Of a DNA stretch of 64,000 bases, positions 1 through 10,210 are shown piece by piece. The notes below the pieces were generated by a model, which ran no database searches, was not told the origin of the DNA, and saw nothing but the letters and a program-made list of their open reading frames with translations. The position numbers and the translations under genes are program-made. Location of the stretch: positions 1-64,000 of the forward strand of contig NZ_QRJZ01000011.1 in assembly GCF_003470665.1 (NCBI RefSeq), given 5' to 3'. The number at the start of each line of letters is the position of its first letter. Position 1 is the stretch's first letter. This DNA is from Collinsella sp. AM17-1 (GTDB lineage: Bacteria > Actinomycetota > Coriobacteriia > Coriobacteriales > Coriobacteriaceae).

Positions 1-177
1 GCGGCTGATCCGGTCCGACCGGGCCGCGCGGCAAGGAGATATATTGCCAGACCCGAGGGGCGCCGGGGGCGGGAATCTGGGTGTACACATTTCCTACACA
101 ATTTGGGATCCGACTAACGTTTGCCAGCCGTTAACTACCGCTCACCGAGCATCTCTTTATATAAGGCAGTCTCATGG

Positions 178-1578
178 TTAAAGCGGATACGTTCCCCTAG
201 CTAAAGCACAGCCAGCATCGAGCAACTCATCACGTTCTTCCACCGAGAACCCCTCGGCGTAGACGCGCACCACTGGTTCGGTCCCGCTAGGACGGACCAG
301 CAGCCACGTGTCATCCTCGAATGCTAAACGCAAGCCATCCATATGACTAACGTTTTGCGGCACCTTGCCACAAATCGACTTGGGGTTTACGCCCGGCAGC
401 AGGGTTCGTAACGTTTCGGCATCTTCGGCCTCAAGGCGCAAATCGCGTCGACCGTAACTCGTCTTACCAAAACTGTCCTCGAGTTGGTCGACCAGAACGC
501 CCAAAGGCGCGTCCGTCTTTGCCATAAGCTCACACAGAATCAGACAGGCGAGGATTCCATCGCGCTCGGGCATATGCGCGGCGATGCCGATACCACCGGC
601 TTCCTCGCCGCCTATGAGGACGCCACCCTTCTTCATCTCTGCCGCTATATATTTGAAACCGACTGGTTTGACGGTCACGCGGCAGCCAAGCGCCTCGGCA
701 ATGCGACGCACGAGCGTCGAGCACGAAAGATTGACGACGACGCGTCCCTCCAAATTACGAAATTGAACCAAGTCGCCCAAAACGAGCGCCATGATCTGAT
801 GCGGATGTATATATCTGCCGCGCTCGTCAACCGCGCCGATACGGTCGGCGTCGCCGTCGGTCACCAGGCCAGCGCAAGCTCCGTCCTCGATAACCGTATG
901 CTCGCAAGCGTCCACCCACGGCTCAACGGGGTCGGGGCAGATATCTTCTTGGTCAGGCGCCTGCCCGGCGTGAATCTCGTGCACCTCAACGCCAAGCTCG
1001 CGCAGCAAGTCGGCTAGATAGCCCTGGGCTGCGCCGCCCATGGGGTCAACAACCACGCGCAGGTGCGCGGCGCGGATGGCTTCGGCATCGACAAACGATG
1101 CCACCGCTTGCATATAGTCAGGAATGATATCCGCGGTGCGATATTGCCCCTCGATCCCCATTGGCTCGGGAGCCATGGTCTCTTCGAGCTCTTCGATGAC
1201 ATCCTGGTTGGCGGTCGAGCCGTCACCCATGCGAATCTTGAGACACAGATAACCCTGCGGATGATGGGACCCCGTCACCATGAGCGCGCCGCACGCCTCA
1301 CCGTCATAAGCCGCCGCCCACGTAAGGGCAGGGGTCGGAACAGGTCGCGAAGCGAGCACGGCGTCTAGCCCGTGCGCTGCTAGCACACCCGCCGCAAGCT
1401 CAGCGAACTCGCGCGCCAGGGGCCGAGTGTCGAACCCTATATATACCGTTTTGCCCGGATTGGTCTTTTGCCACAACTCGCCGACGGCATCGGCGATACG
1501 GGCAACGTTATCGGCAGTGAAGTCCTCATCGACGCGAGCGCGCCAACCGTCAGTTCCAAAATGAATTATCGCGCACAC
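178..1578 (-). CDS. Phosphoglucomutase/phosphomannomutase family protein
   Basis: A 466-residue alpha-D-phosphohexomutase that should move phosphate between C6 and C1 of a hexose phosphate in the cytoplasm, feeding glycan and cell-wall precursor synthesis. The expected landmarks occur in order: FGTDGWR at the N terminus, a phosphoserine loop TGSHHP near residue 104 (the usual family form is TASHNP), metal loop DGDADR near 241, sugar loop GGEEAGG near 325 and phosphate loop RPSGTEP near 432. I chose the GTG start at 1578 because GAGGTG lies about 10 nt upstream and FGTDGWR follows at once; upstream in-frame codons have no family similarity. The Asn-to-His change in the Ser loop is unusual. Substrate (glucose, mannose or glucosamine phosphate) cannot be set from sequence alone. 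Confidence 0.9.
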   Translation of the reverse strand: MCAIIHFGTDGWRARVDEDFTADNVARIADAVGELWQKTNPGKTVYIGFDTRPLAREFAELAAGVLAAHGLDAVLASRPVPTPALTWAAAYDGEACGALMVTGSHHPQGYLCLKIRMGDGSTANQDVIEELEETMAPEPMGIEGQYRTADIIPDYMQAVASFVDAEAIRAAHLRVVVDPMGGAAQGYLADLLRELGVEVHEIHAGQAPDQEDICPDPVEPWVDACEHTVIEDGACAGLVTDGDADRIGAVDERGRYIHPHQIMALVLGDLVQFRNLEGRVVVNLSCSTLVRRIAEALGCRVTVKPVGFKYIAAEMKKGGVLIGGEEAGGIGIAAHMPERDGILACLILCELMAKTDAPLGVLVDQLEDSFGKTSYGRRDLRLEAEDAETLRTLLPGVNPKSICGKVPQNVSHMDGLRLAFEDDTWLLVRPSGTEPVVRVYAEGFSVEERDELLDAGCALARGTYPL

Positions 1579-1703
1579 GCGCAGACACCTCACAGTGTTT
1601 GGATCATGGTACGCATGAGGTATACCCGCGATACACGCTCGGCAACCTGCCGGCACCAGCATTCACCATTTGGGCAAATGCTGCCGAGGACATGCAGGCA
1701 ATA

Positions 1704-1735
1704 AAAAAACCGCCCCGTATGGAGCGGTTTTGCCC
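1704..1735 (-). terminator. Rho-independent terminator of the homocysteine methyltransferase operon
   Basis: Read on the minus strand, an AAACCGC/GCGGTTT stem with a short loop is followed by a run of T. It begins a few nucleotides after the stop codon at 1737 and separates this operon from the phosphohexomutase gene. Confidence 0.85.
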
Positions 1736-1736
1736 T

Positions 1737-2630
1737 TTATATATCGAGCGCCTCGGCCATCGCTGCCGTAGTGATTGCCGTGGTTCCACAGCAACTGCCC
1801 ACCATTGCGGCACCGGCATGTCTCCATTCGATGCATGCGCGCGCGAAAGCTTCGGGGTTCTCGTGCCATACGGGGCCATCCTGAGTCTGGACCGGATCGC
1901 CCACGTTGGGACGCACCGTGACGGGAGTAGTCGCCGATGCAACCATCCTGGGCACCGCCGCGTTCGCGGCCGCAAGCGAACAGCAATTAACACCAACCGA
2001 GTTTGCGCCGTGTTTTTCGGCGTACAAAACGGCTGCCTCGATGTTGAGGCCATCGCCCAACAGGTCGCCCTTATCGTCAACGACAAAACTCACCAGAACA
2101 GGCATGCCGTCGGCGGCATCTCGGGCGCCGGCAAGCATGGGCTGCAAATTACGGATAGACGTCACCGTCTCGATCAGCAGACCGTCAACACCAGCATTGA
2201 GCAAGGCGTGCGCCTGTTCGCGCGCAATGCCTCGGATCTCACGAAACTCGGCCGAGTCCTCGGCAAACCACTCAATACCGATCGGACCCATCGAGCCCAG
2301 CAGCAGCTGAGGGTGCGCCTGGCGGGCATCGTCGACGGCCCCGCGATTGACCTCCGCCACGGACGGCGCAATCTGGTCGTGCTTGAGGGCATAGCTTGAT
2401 GCCTGAAAGGTATTGGTAATGAGTACCTGCGCGCCGGCGGCGACATACAAGCGATGGATACGAGAAACGGTCTGCGGCTCTGCCAGATTCCAAAACGCCG
2501 GTGGAATATCGGCGGCGTCGTACTCACTCAACAGAACACTGCCCATGGGGCCCTGCGCCAACAAGGTCTCGCTCGACAAGCGGCGCGTAAGTTCCTCGGC
2601 ACCAAAGCGATTGTAATAACTCGTATCCAT
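1737..2630 (-). CDS. Homocysteine S-methyltransferase family protein
   Basis: A 297-residue protein matching the Pfam S-methyl-trans (BhmT/MmuM/MetH N-terminal) TIM-barrel family. Such enzymes transfer a methyl group from a donor such as S-methylmethionine to homocysteine, giving methionine. The zinc thiolates are visible: GVNCCS at residues 214-218 and GSCCGTT around 278-284. The length fits stand-alone MmuM-type enzymes (about 300) and excludes full MetH, since no cobalamin or folate domain follows. It sits 10 nt behind a DtxR-type metalloregulator gene on the same strand and is closed by a terminator, so the two form an operon. The methyl donor is not predictable from the sequence. Confidence 0.88.
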   Translation of the reverse strand: MDTSYYNRFGAEELTRRLSSETLLAQGPMGSVLLSEYDAADIPPAFWNLAEPQTVSRIHRLYVAAGAQVLITNTFQASSYALKHDQIAPSVAEVNRGAVDDARQAHPQLLLGSMGPIGIEWFAEDSAEFREIRGIAREQAHALLNAGVDGLLIETVTSIRNLQPMLAGARDAADGMPVLVSFVVDDKGDLLGDGLNIEAAVLYAEKHGANSVGVNCCSLAAANAAVPRMVASATTPVTVRPNVGDPVQTQDGPVWHENPEAFARACIEWRHAGAAMVGSCCGTTAITTAAMAEALDI

Positions 2631-2640
2631 ATATATCCCG

Positions 2641-3063
2641 CTATTCCTCGACGCTGATTCCCTGCTTTTCGAGATAGGCGAGCCAGCGGTTCATCGTGTC
2701 CTCGGATAGCGCATGCTCCATCATGCAGGCCTCGGAATCGGCTCGCTCAAATTCGACACCGAGCTCCTGAACCAAAAACGTGCGGACGAGGCGATGACGG
2801 TACCAGATAGCCGTGCCAACCTCGCGGCCGCGATCGGTCAGGACTACCTTGCCGTAGTGCGATTGCTCGACAAGCTCGGATGCCTTGAGCGCCGAAACCG
2901 CTTTATTGACCGATGCCTTGGAGACGCCAAGGCGCTGCGCGATGTCGACCGATCGCACGCCGTTGGTTTCCCCCTCTTCGCTTTCAATGCGAACCATGCA
3001 CTCCAAGTAGTCTTCGTTCGCCACCGTCAGATGTAGTTCGCGCGAGCTATTTGTCGTATCCAT
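2641..3063 (-). CDS. DtxR/MntR-family metal-dependent transcriptional regulator
   Basis: A 140-residue regulator with an N-terminal winged helix (DIAQRLGVSKASVNKAVSAL, about residues 40-59) and a dimerisation/metal domain; it lacks the SH3-like C-terminal domain of long DtxR proteins. Candidate metal ligands are D18 and E21 (NEDYLE), H90, C113, E116 and H117 (EACMMEH). The EACxxEH pattern is DtxR/IdeR-like, while Asp at the position of DtxR Met10 is MntR-like, so the site is mixed. I prefer ATG 3063 over the upstream ATG 3084 because GGAAG precedes it closely. It is co-transcribed with a zinc-type homocysteine methyltransferase. A palindrome at 3117-3136 in the divergent gap is the likely operator. 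Confidence 0.88.
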   Translation of the reverse strand: MDTTNSSRELHLTVANEDYLECMVRIESEEGETNGVRSVDIAQRLGVSKASVNKAVSALKASELVEQSHYGKVVLTDRGREVGTAIWYRHRLVRTFLVQELGVEFERADSEACMMEHALSEDTMNRWLAYLEKQGISVEE

Positions 3064-3094
3064 GATCTTCCGTCCCTTCTGCATTCAATGGCTG

Positions 3095-3136
3095 ATTCTA
3101 CCCCATCCAAGCGTCGCGGTATGCCGTGGCATACCG
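3095..3136. promoter_or_regulatory. Divergent promoter region with palindromic operator candidate
   Basis: Between the metalloregulator (minus) and pepT (plus) lies a palindrome with arms CGGTATGCC and GGCATACCG separated by GT (3117-3136). A minus-strand -10 candidate TAGAAT is at 3095-3100, which places the palindrome over its -35 region. On the plus strand an extended -10 (TGCTAGAGT) follows the palindrome. Position and symmetry suggest an operator for the adjacent regulator; this is inference. Confidence 0.5.
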
Positions 3137-3183
3137 TGCTAGAGTTCTTGTTGCACACGACGACCAAGATTGGAGCGGTCTTT

Positions 3184-4431
3184 ATGGAAAACACCACCAC
3201 GAACCCCGATGTCCTCGAGCGCTTTTTGCGCTACGTCCAGATCAACACGCAGTCCGAGGATGCAAACTGCGACCAGGTACCCTCGAGCGTCGTTCAGTTT
3301 GACCTTGCCAACGTGCTGGCTGAAGAGCTGCGCGAGCTTGGTGCGGAAGATGCCCACGTGACCGAGCATGCCTATGTCTGCGCGCATATCCCCGCAAGTG
3401 CGGGCGCTGAGGACAAGCCCGCCCTTGGCCTGATCGCCCATCTCGACACCACCGAAGTTGCACCGGGCGCCGGCGTGAAGCCGCACATCGTACACTACGA
3501 AGGCGGCGACCTGGTCTGCGGCACGGTTGACGGTAAGCCCGTTGCCATGAGTACCGCCAAGCTTCCCGCCCTGAACGACCTCGCGGGTGAGGACCTGGTC
3601 TGCAGCGATGGCACCACGCTGCTGGGCGCGGACGACAAGGCAGGCGTCGCCGAGATCATGTCGCTTGTCGCGCGTATCGCTCAGGACCCCTCTCTGCCCC
3701 ATCCCGCACTCGGCATTTGCTTCTGCCCTGACGAGGAGATCGGTCACGGAGCCGAGCTGTTGGATATCGATACCTTTGGCTGCAAGTACGCCTACACGGT
3801 CGACGGCGGCCCCATCGGCGAGCTGGAGTGGGAGTGTTTTAACGCCGCCGAGGCGACCGTCTGCTTTGAGGGCCAGTCCATCCACCCGGGCGACGCTAAG
3901 GGCCGTATGATCAACGCAGGCAATCTGTTCTGCGACTTCAACGCGTTGCTCCCCTACGTGCAGCGCCCGGAGTATACGGAAGGCTACGAGGGCTTTTATC
4001 ACCTTGAGGGCGTATCTGCGACCGTCGATCACGCCACAGCGCGTTATATCGTCCGCGACCATGACGCCGCCAAATTCCAGCAGAAACTCGACCTTATTGA
4101 TGCCGCCGCCTCGATGCTCAACCAGCGTCTGGGTGAGGAGCGCGTGACGGTCGAGATTAAGCAGCAGTATCGAAATATGGCCGAAATCGTTCGTGACTAT
4201 CCCGAGCTTATTGATGTTGCCAAGGAAGCCTACCTTGCCTGCGGCGTTGAACCCCAAGTGCTGCCGATTCGCGGCGGCACCGACGGTGCACAGCTGTCGT
4301 TCCGCGGTCTGCCCTGCCCCAACCTTTCCACCGGCGGCTATTGCTACCACGGCGTCAACGAGTTCGTCCCGGTCAGTTCGCTCGTCAAGATGACCGACGT
4401 GCTCCAGGAGCTCGTCGCCCGCTTTGCATAA
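3184..4431 (+). CDS. pepT: Peptidase T (tripeptide aminopeptidase)
   Basis: A 415-residue M20B zinc aminopeptidase that removes the N-terminal residue of tripeptides in the cytoplasm; E. coli PepT is about 408 residues. Hallmarks: metal motif GLIAHLDTTEVAPG, the bridging-Asp motif LLGADDKAG, the catalytic DEEIGHG glutamate pair, VDGGPIGELEWE, and the C-terminal IRGGTDGAQLS and YHGVNEF motifs. ATG 3184 is chosen because GGAG lies 8 nt upstream and the family alignment starts with ENTTTNPDVLERFLRY; the longer open frame from 3088 overlaps the divergent promoter. It is transcribed alone and closed by a terminator at 4458. It fits a peptide-fermenting lifestyle together with the M20 peptidase near 22 kb. 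Confidence 0.95.
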   Translation: MENTTTNPDVLERFLRYVQINTQSEDANCDQVPSSVVQFDLANVLAEELRELGAEDAHVTEHAYVCAHIPASAGAEDKPALGLIAHLDTTEVAPGAGVKPHIVHYEGGDLVCGTVDGKPVAMSTAKLPALNDLAGEDLVCSDGTTLLGADDKAGVAEIMSLVARIAQDPSLPHPALGICFCPDEEIGHGAELLDIDTFGCKYAYTVDGGPIGELEWECFNAAEATVCFEGQSIHPGDAKGRMINAGNLFCDFNALLPYVQRPEYTEGYEGFYHLEGVSATVDHATARYIVRDHDAAKFQQKLDLIDAAASMLNQRLGEERVTVEIKQQYRNMAEIVRDYPELIDVAKEAYLACGVEPQVLPIRGGTDGAQLSFRGLPCPNLSTGGYCYHGVNEFVPVSSLVKMTDVLQELVARFA

Positions 4432-4457
4432 GCCTGACTGCACAAGTCCAAAAGACG

Positions 4458-4496
4458 AATCGCCCCGTCCTCAACCGAGAACGGGGCGATTTTTTG
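4458..4496 (+). terminator. Rho-independent terminator of pepT
   Basis: An 11-bp perfect stem AATCGCCCCGT/ACGGGGCGATT with a 12-nt loop, followed by TTTTT. It lies 27 nt after the pepT stop codon. Confidence 0.92.
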
Positions 4497-4537
4497 CTGC
4501 AATGAGAACAGGTTGACGCACGCCAGCCTCTTAACGC

Positions 4538-4632
4538 AAGGAGTGTCCCAAACTGCCGGCACAAAAGGAACGTCCCCAAGTGTCAAGTGCATCAAGAGTG
4601 TCCCCTTTGACCAGTCGTTTAAGAACGTCCCC
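4538..4632. repeat. Four degenerate direct repeats with about 28-bp period
   Basis: Units of the form AAGRAGTGTCCC or AAGRACGTCCCC start at 4538, 4565, 4594 and 4621 (spacings 27, 29 and 27 bp) and alternate between GTGTCCC and ACGTCCC. The sequence between units is not conserved. The array lies between the pepT terminator and the structured element at 4660, with no gene in it. It is not CRISPR-like: the repeats are short and imperfect and no cas gene is present. Function unknown. Confidence 0.55.
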
Positions 4633-4659
4633 AATGACTACAAGTGCCGACAACGGCGA

Positions 4660-4826
4660 CGCCGATGTTTTGGCAACGACAGCGAAAACCCGCCAGAGCG
4701 AGCAAGGTGCCTTGAAACGAGGCGGCATTGACCTTCTGGTCATGCCGCCGCAGTTGAAAGGCAGATTGCCGCTCTGGCGGGTTTGCAGCGTCAACTGGTT
4801 ACGCGGGCTGGTAAGCCCGCGTAACC
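4660..4826 (-). repeat. 167-nt structured intergenic element, copy 1
   Basis: This copy follows the lytR stop codon directly. It contains (in plus-strand coordinates) an outer 14-bp stem 4687-4700/4770-4783, a middle stem TGCCTT/AAGGCA, an inner stem GGCGGCAT/ATGCCGCC capped by GACC-TTCT-GGTC, and a separate 13-bp hairpin at 4798-4826 with loop GGTA next to the stop codon. The far end carries GCCGATGTTTTGGCAA. The same architecture recurs at 20224 and 26181. Copies have nearly equal length and different stem sequences but the same caps. It may be a 3' UTR structure or a REP-like mobile unit. Confidence 0.85.
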
Positions 4827-6062
4827 CTAGTAGTTGGCCTCGTAGCCGTTGCCGTCGCCGGTGGGCTCTTCGTAGTAGTCCGAATCGCTCGAATCGCTTG
4901 AGTCATCGGAATCGTCAGAGCTGACCGATGAGGTTGCGGTACCGTTTGCGTAGTCGTCAGACGTGTTGTTGTTCAGGTCGCCAATCGTAGAGCTGGAACC
5001 GTCGGAAAGACCCATGGTGTTGGGACCCTTGGGATCCTTGCCGGCATCGACGCGCTCCATCATTTCCTTGAGCTCGTCCTCGTAGACAAAGACGTAGCTC
5101 ACACCGTCGATCATGGTGCTGTCGTCGGCGTACGAGGGCAGGTTGGCCGAGTAGATACCGTCGACATCCATACCGCGCATGGCGTTGACCGTAGCCACGA
5201 TATCCTGAACGCTCATATCGGTTACGAGCATATCGGACAGCGAATTAACCAGGCCAAAAATCTTCGTGGCATCGAAGTTATTGAGAATCTGGTTGGCAAG
5301 GGCGCCAAGCACCTGACGCTGGTGGCGCATGCGCGTGTAATCGCCGTCGGCATAGGTGTAGCGGCAGCGGGCATAGGTAAGGGCGGTGGCACCGTCCATA
5401 TGCTGCTGGCCAGCGGTAATCTTAATATCCAGGTGCTCGGGGTCGTCAACATCATCGGTTGCGTTAATGTCGATACCGCCAACCGAATCAATCAGCGCCT
5501 GCATACCGTCGAAGCTGACCTCGGCATAGTGGGAAATCTGAACACCGCATAGCTCGTTGACCGCCTCGACCATGGCCTCGGCGCCGCCAACGGTATGGCA
5601 GGCGTTGATCTTCATGGTCTCGCCCTTGTACTCGACCTTGGTGTCGCGCGGAACGGAAATGAGCGTCGCCTGCTTTTGCGTGGGGTCGATGCGTGCCAGG
5701 ATAATCGAGTCGGCACGATACGTATCCTCGCCCGGACGGCCGTCGGTGCCAAGAAGCAGCACGTAGAACGGATCCTTTGCCTCATCGGTGTCAACCAGAA
5801 CCCGACGTAGATTGTCGGTAATGACATTAGAATCGCCGAGCTTGCCCATAATGGTGGCAAACCACAAGCCGGCAGCGGTAGTGGCACTCAGCAGCACGCC
5901 AAGCACGACAATGAGCGCGACGTGACGAATCGTGTGGCTACGACGACGTTGACGAGCGCGCTCGGAATAGCGAGCCACGTTATCGCGACTGTAGATCTTG
6001 GCCTGCGCACCAGTTGAGGGTCTTCGGGTGGTGGTATCCGCGAGGGGCTTTTTATTAAACAT
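4827..6062 (-). CDS. LytR-CpsA-Psr family cell-envelope glycopolymer ligase
   Basis: A 411-residue membrane-anchored LCP protein. Family members transfer polyprenyl-pyrophosphate-linked glycopolymers to peptidoglycan on the outer face of the membrane. Features: a basic cytoplasmic N-tail, one membrane segment near residues 46-70 (HVALIVVLGVLL...), then the LCP domain with VLLLGTDGRPGE, RADSIILARIDP and ISVPRDT, and the Arg-rich RMRHQRQVL helix. The last 60 residues are low-complexity Ser/Asp/Asn/Gly, probably an extracellular tail. ATG 6062 has AGG 7 nt upstream; an in-frame TTG two codons earlier is less likely. The start lies 12 nt behind murA, so both cell-wall genes should share a transcript. 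Confidence 0.9.
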   Translation of the reverse strand: MFNKKPLADTTTRRPSTGAQAKIYSRDNVARYSERARQRRRSHTIRHVALIVVLGVLLSATTAAGLWFATIMGKLGDSNVITDNLRRVLVDTDEAKDPFYVLLLGTDGRPGEDTYRADSIILARIDPTQKQATLISVPRDTKVEYKGETMKINACHTVGGAEAMVEAVNELCGVQISHYAEVSFDGMQALIDSVGGIDINATDDVDDPEHLDIKITAGQQHMDGATALTYARCRYTYADGDYTRMRHQRQVLGALANQILNNFDATKIFGLVNSLSDMLVTDMSVQDIVATVNAMRGMDVDGIYSANLPSYADDSTMIDGVSYVFVYEDELKEMMERVDAGKDPKGPNTMGLSDGSSSTIGDLNNNTSDDYANGTATSSVSSDDSDDSSDSSDSDYYEEPTGDGNGYEANY

Positions 6063-6074
6063 AGGCAACCTGTA

Positions 6075-7358
6075 TTAGTAGATGACGGGATCGGGGACGG
6101 TAGCATGCTCGACATGCGCGCCGAGCGCCTGCAGCTTTTCGACAAACTGCTCGTAGCCGCGCTTGATGTGATGGATGGCTGAAACCTCGGTCGTCCCGTC
6201 GGCGATCAAGCCCGCTACGACGAGGGCCGCTCCTCCACGCAGATCGGGCGAGGTAACCTGTGCACCCGAGAAGCCCTTGACGCCATGAATCATGGCATGA
6301 TGGCTCTCGATACGAATGTCGGCGCCCATGCGCACCAGCTCAGAGGCAAACATAAAGCGATTCTCGAAGATGTTCTCGGTAATAACGGAACTGCCGTCGG
6401 CAAGGGCGGAGAGCACCATAATCTGCGCCTGCATGTCCGTCGGGAAGCCGGGGAACGGAAGCGTCTGGATGTCGACCGGCTTGATACGCTCGGCACGGTT
6501 TACATGGACGCCATCCTCGACGCGCTCGCAGTCGATACCCATGAGCTCCATCTTCTTGAGCACCATGCCCAAGTGAATGGGGCAAAAGCCCGTGACATCG
6601 ACACCGCGATCGTCGGCCATCAACGCACCGGCAACGATAAAGGTACCGGCCTCGATGCGGTCACCCACCACGCGATGGGTAACGGGATGGAGCTCTTCCA
6701 CGCCTTCGATAGTCACGACGGGCGTGCCGGCGCCAACAATCTTGGCGCCCATCTCGTTGAGCATGTTGGCGAGATCGACGATCTCGGGCTCGCGGGCGGC
6801 ATTGTCGATAACCGTGGTACCCTTCGCGCGCACGGATGCCATAATGAGGTTCTCGGTCGCACCGACACTGGCGAACTCGAGCGTGACGGTGGTACCGCGC
6901 AGACCTTGGGGCGCATTAGCGTTGATGTAACCGTGGGCGGTATCAAACTCAACGCCCAGGGCCTCGAGACCCAGAATGTGCATATCGATCTTGCGAGCAC
7001 CCAGGTTGCAGCCGCCCGGCATGGCGATCTTGGCGCGATGGAAGCGGCCCAGCAGGGGTCCCATGACGGCGGTGGAAGCACGCATCTTAGCGACGAGCTC
7101 GTAGGGGGCCTCCCAAGAATCGACCTGAGAGGTATCAATCTCGAGTGTGTGCTCGTCGAGAACATCGATCGTAGCGCCCATGCCCTTGAGCACCTTGCCC
7201 ATCACGTGGACATCGGAAATATTGGGCACGTTCTGCAGCGTCGTCTTGCCCGGCGCCAGAAGCGTTGCCGCCATGAGTTTGAGTGCGGAGTTCTTGGCGC
7301 CCGAAATGGGCACGGAGCCTCCGATGGCGTGGCCACCCTCAACGCGGATAATATCCAA
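6075..7358 (-). CDS. murA: UDP-N-acetylglucosamine 1-carboxyvinyltransferase
   Basis: A 427-residue MurA. It transfers enolpyruvate from PEP to UDP-GlcNAc, the first committed step of peptidoglycan synthesis in the cytoplasm. K22 and N23 (SGAKNSALK) and the catalytic Cys117 in the PGGCNLGAR loop are present; Cys at this site predicts fosfomycin sensitivity at target level, as known for the family. Length fits (E. coli 419). The start is a TTG at 7358 with AAAGGG upstream, giving the family N terminus DIIRVEGG. It is the first gene of a murA-lytR pair downstream of the atp terminator. The sequence cannot show whether a second MurA paralogue exists elsewhere. Confidence 0.96.
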   Translation of the reverse strand: MDIIRVEGGHAIGGSVPISGAKNSALKLMAATLLAPGKTTLQNVPNISDVHVMGKVLKGMGATIDVLDEHTLEIDTSQVDSWEAPYELVAKMRASTAVMGPLLGRFHRAKIAMPGGCNLGARKIDMHILGLEALGVEFDTAHGYINANAPQGLRGTTVTLEFASVGATENLIMASVRAKGTTVIDNAAREPEIVDLANMLNEMGAKIVGAGTPVVTIEGVEELHPVTHRVVGDRIEAGTFIVAGALMADDRGVDVTGFCPIHLGMVLKKMELMGIDCERVEDGVHVNRAERIKPVDIQTLPFPGFPTDMQAQIMVLSALADGSSVITENIFENRFMFASELVRMGADIRIESHHAMIHGVKGFSGAQVTSPDLRGGAALVVAGLIADGTTEVSAIHHIKRGYEQFVEKLQALGAHVEHATVPDPVIY

Positions 7359-7371
7359 GGTCTACCCTTTC

Positions 7372-7410
7372 AAAAAGCATGCCCGGGATGGCTGAGCCAT
7401 CCCGGGCATG
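7372..7410 (-). terminator. Rho-independent terminator of the ATP synthase operon
   Basis: An inverted repeat with arms CATGCCCGGGATGG/CCATCCCGGGCATG and a 5-nt loop is followed on the minus strand by CTTTTTG. It lies between the atpC stop codon and the murA start. Confidence 0.9.
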
Positions 7411-7446
7411 ATGTGTTCGCAAATGGTCGAACGCTAAATCGTTTGA

Positions 7447-7839
7447 CTATTGGGCAAGCTTGAGCTTACACCATGCGATTTCATTATAGAGGTAGGCGCG
7501 GCGTGCATCATCCTCCGACAAATTACCCAGCTTCTCTTCAAAACCTTGAATATCAGCTTTAAGCTTGTCGGCATCGACGGTCGCCAGATCGCAAGCGCGC
7601 TCGGCGAGAACGGTCACGACATCGTCCGCAACCTGGGCATAGCCGCCGGCCACGGCAAACGTGTGGTCGACAGTGCCCATGGCCTTATCGGAAACGCGAA
7701 CGTAACCGCGGTCGATCGTGCAGATCTCGCTGGAGTGAGCAGGCAGAACGCCAAACTCGCCATCCGTGGACGGAATCGACACAAACGCAGCGTCGCCCTC
7801 ATAGGCGCAGCTCACGGGGCACACGATGCGGATACGCAT
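7447..7839 (-). CDS. atpC: ATP synthase F1 epsilon subunit
   Basis: A 130-residue epsilon subunit of the F1 central stalk, which couples rotation to catalysis and can inhibit ATP hydrolysis. The N-terminal beta-sandwich shows the typical FVSIPSTDGEFGVLPAHS segment, followed by the AVAGGYAQVADDVVTVLAERA strand pair and the C-terminal two-helix part (DDARRAYLYNEIAWCKLKLAQ). It starts 3 nt after the atpD stop codon, is last in the operon, and is followed by a strong terminator. Confidence 0.95.
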   Translation of the reverse strand: MRIRIVCPVSCAYEGDAAFVSIPSTDGEFGVLPAHSSEICTIDRGYVRVSDKAMGTVDHTFAVAGGYAQVADDVVTVLAERACDLATVDADKLKADIQGFEEKLGNLSEDDARRAYLYNEIAWCKLKLAQ

Positions 7840-7842
7840 AAC

Positions 7843-10205
<2,363 letters not shown>

Positions 10206-10210
10206 GGGGC

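Noticed and set aside
33..181. AAGGAGATATAT followed by TTG and a 45-codon frame on the plus strand
   Set aside because: The ribosome-binding-like sequence is good, but the peptide has no recognisable features, the start is TTG, and the frame runs into the end of the opposite gene. Likely chance.
4538..4632. CRISPR-like regular spacing
   Set aside because: Repeats are only ~12 nt and imperfect, there are four units, and no cas genes are present.
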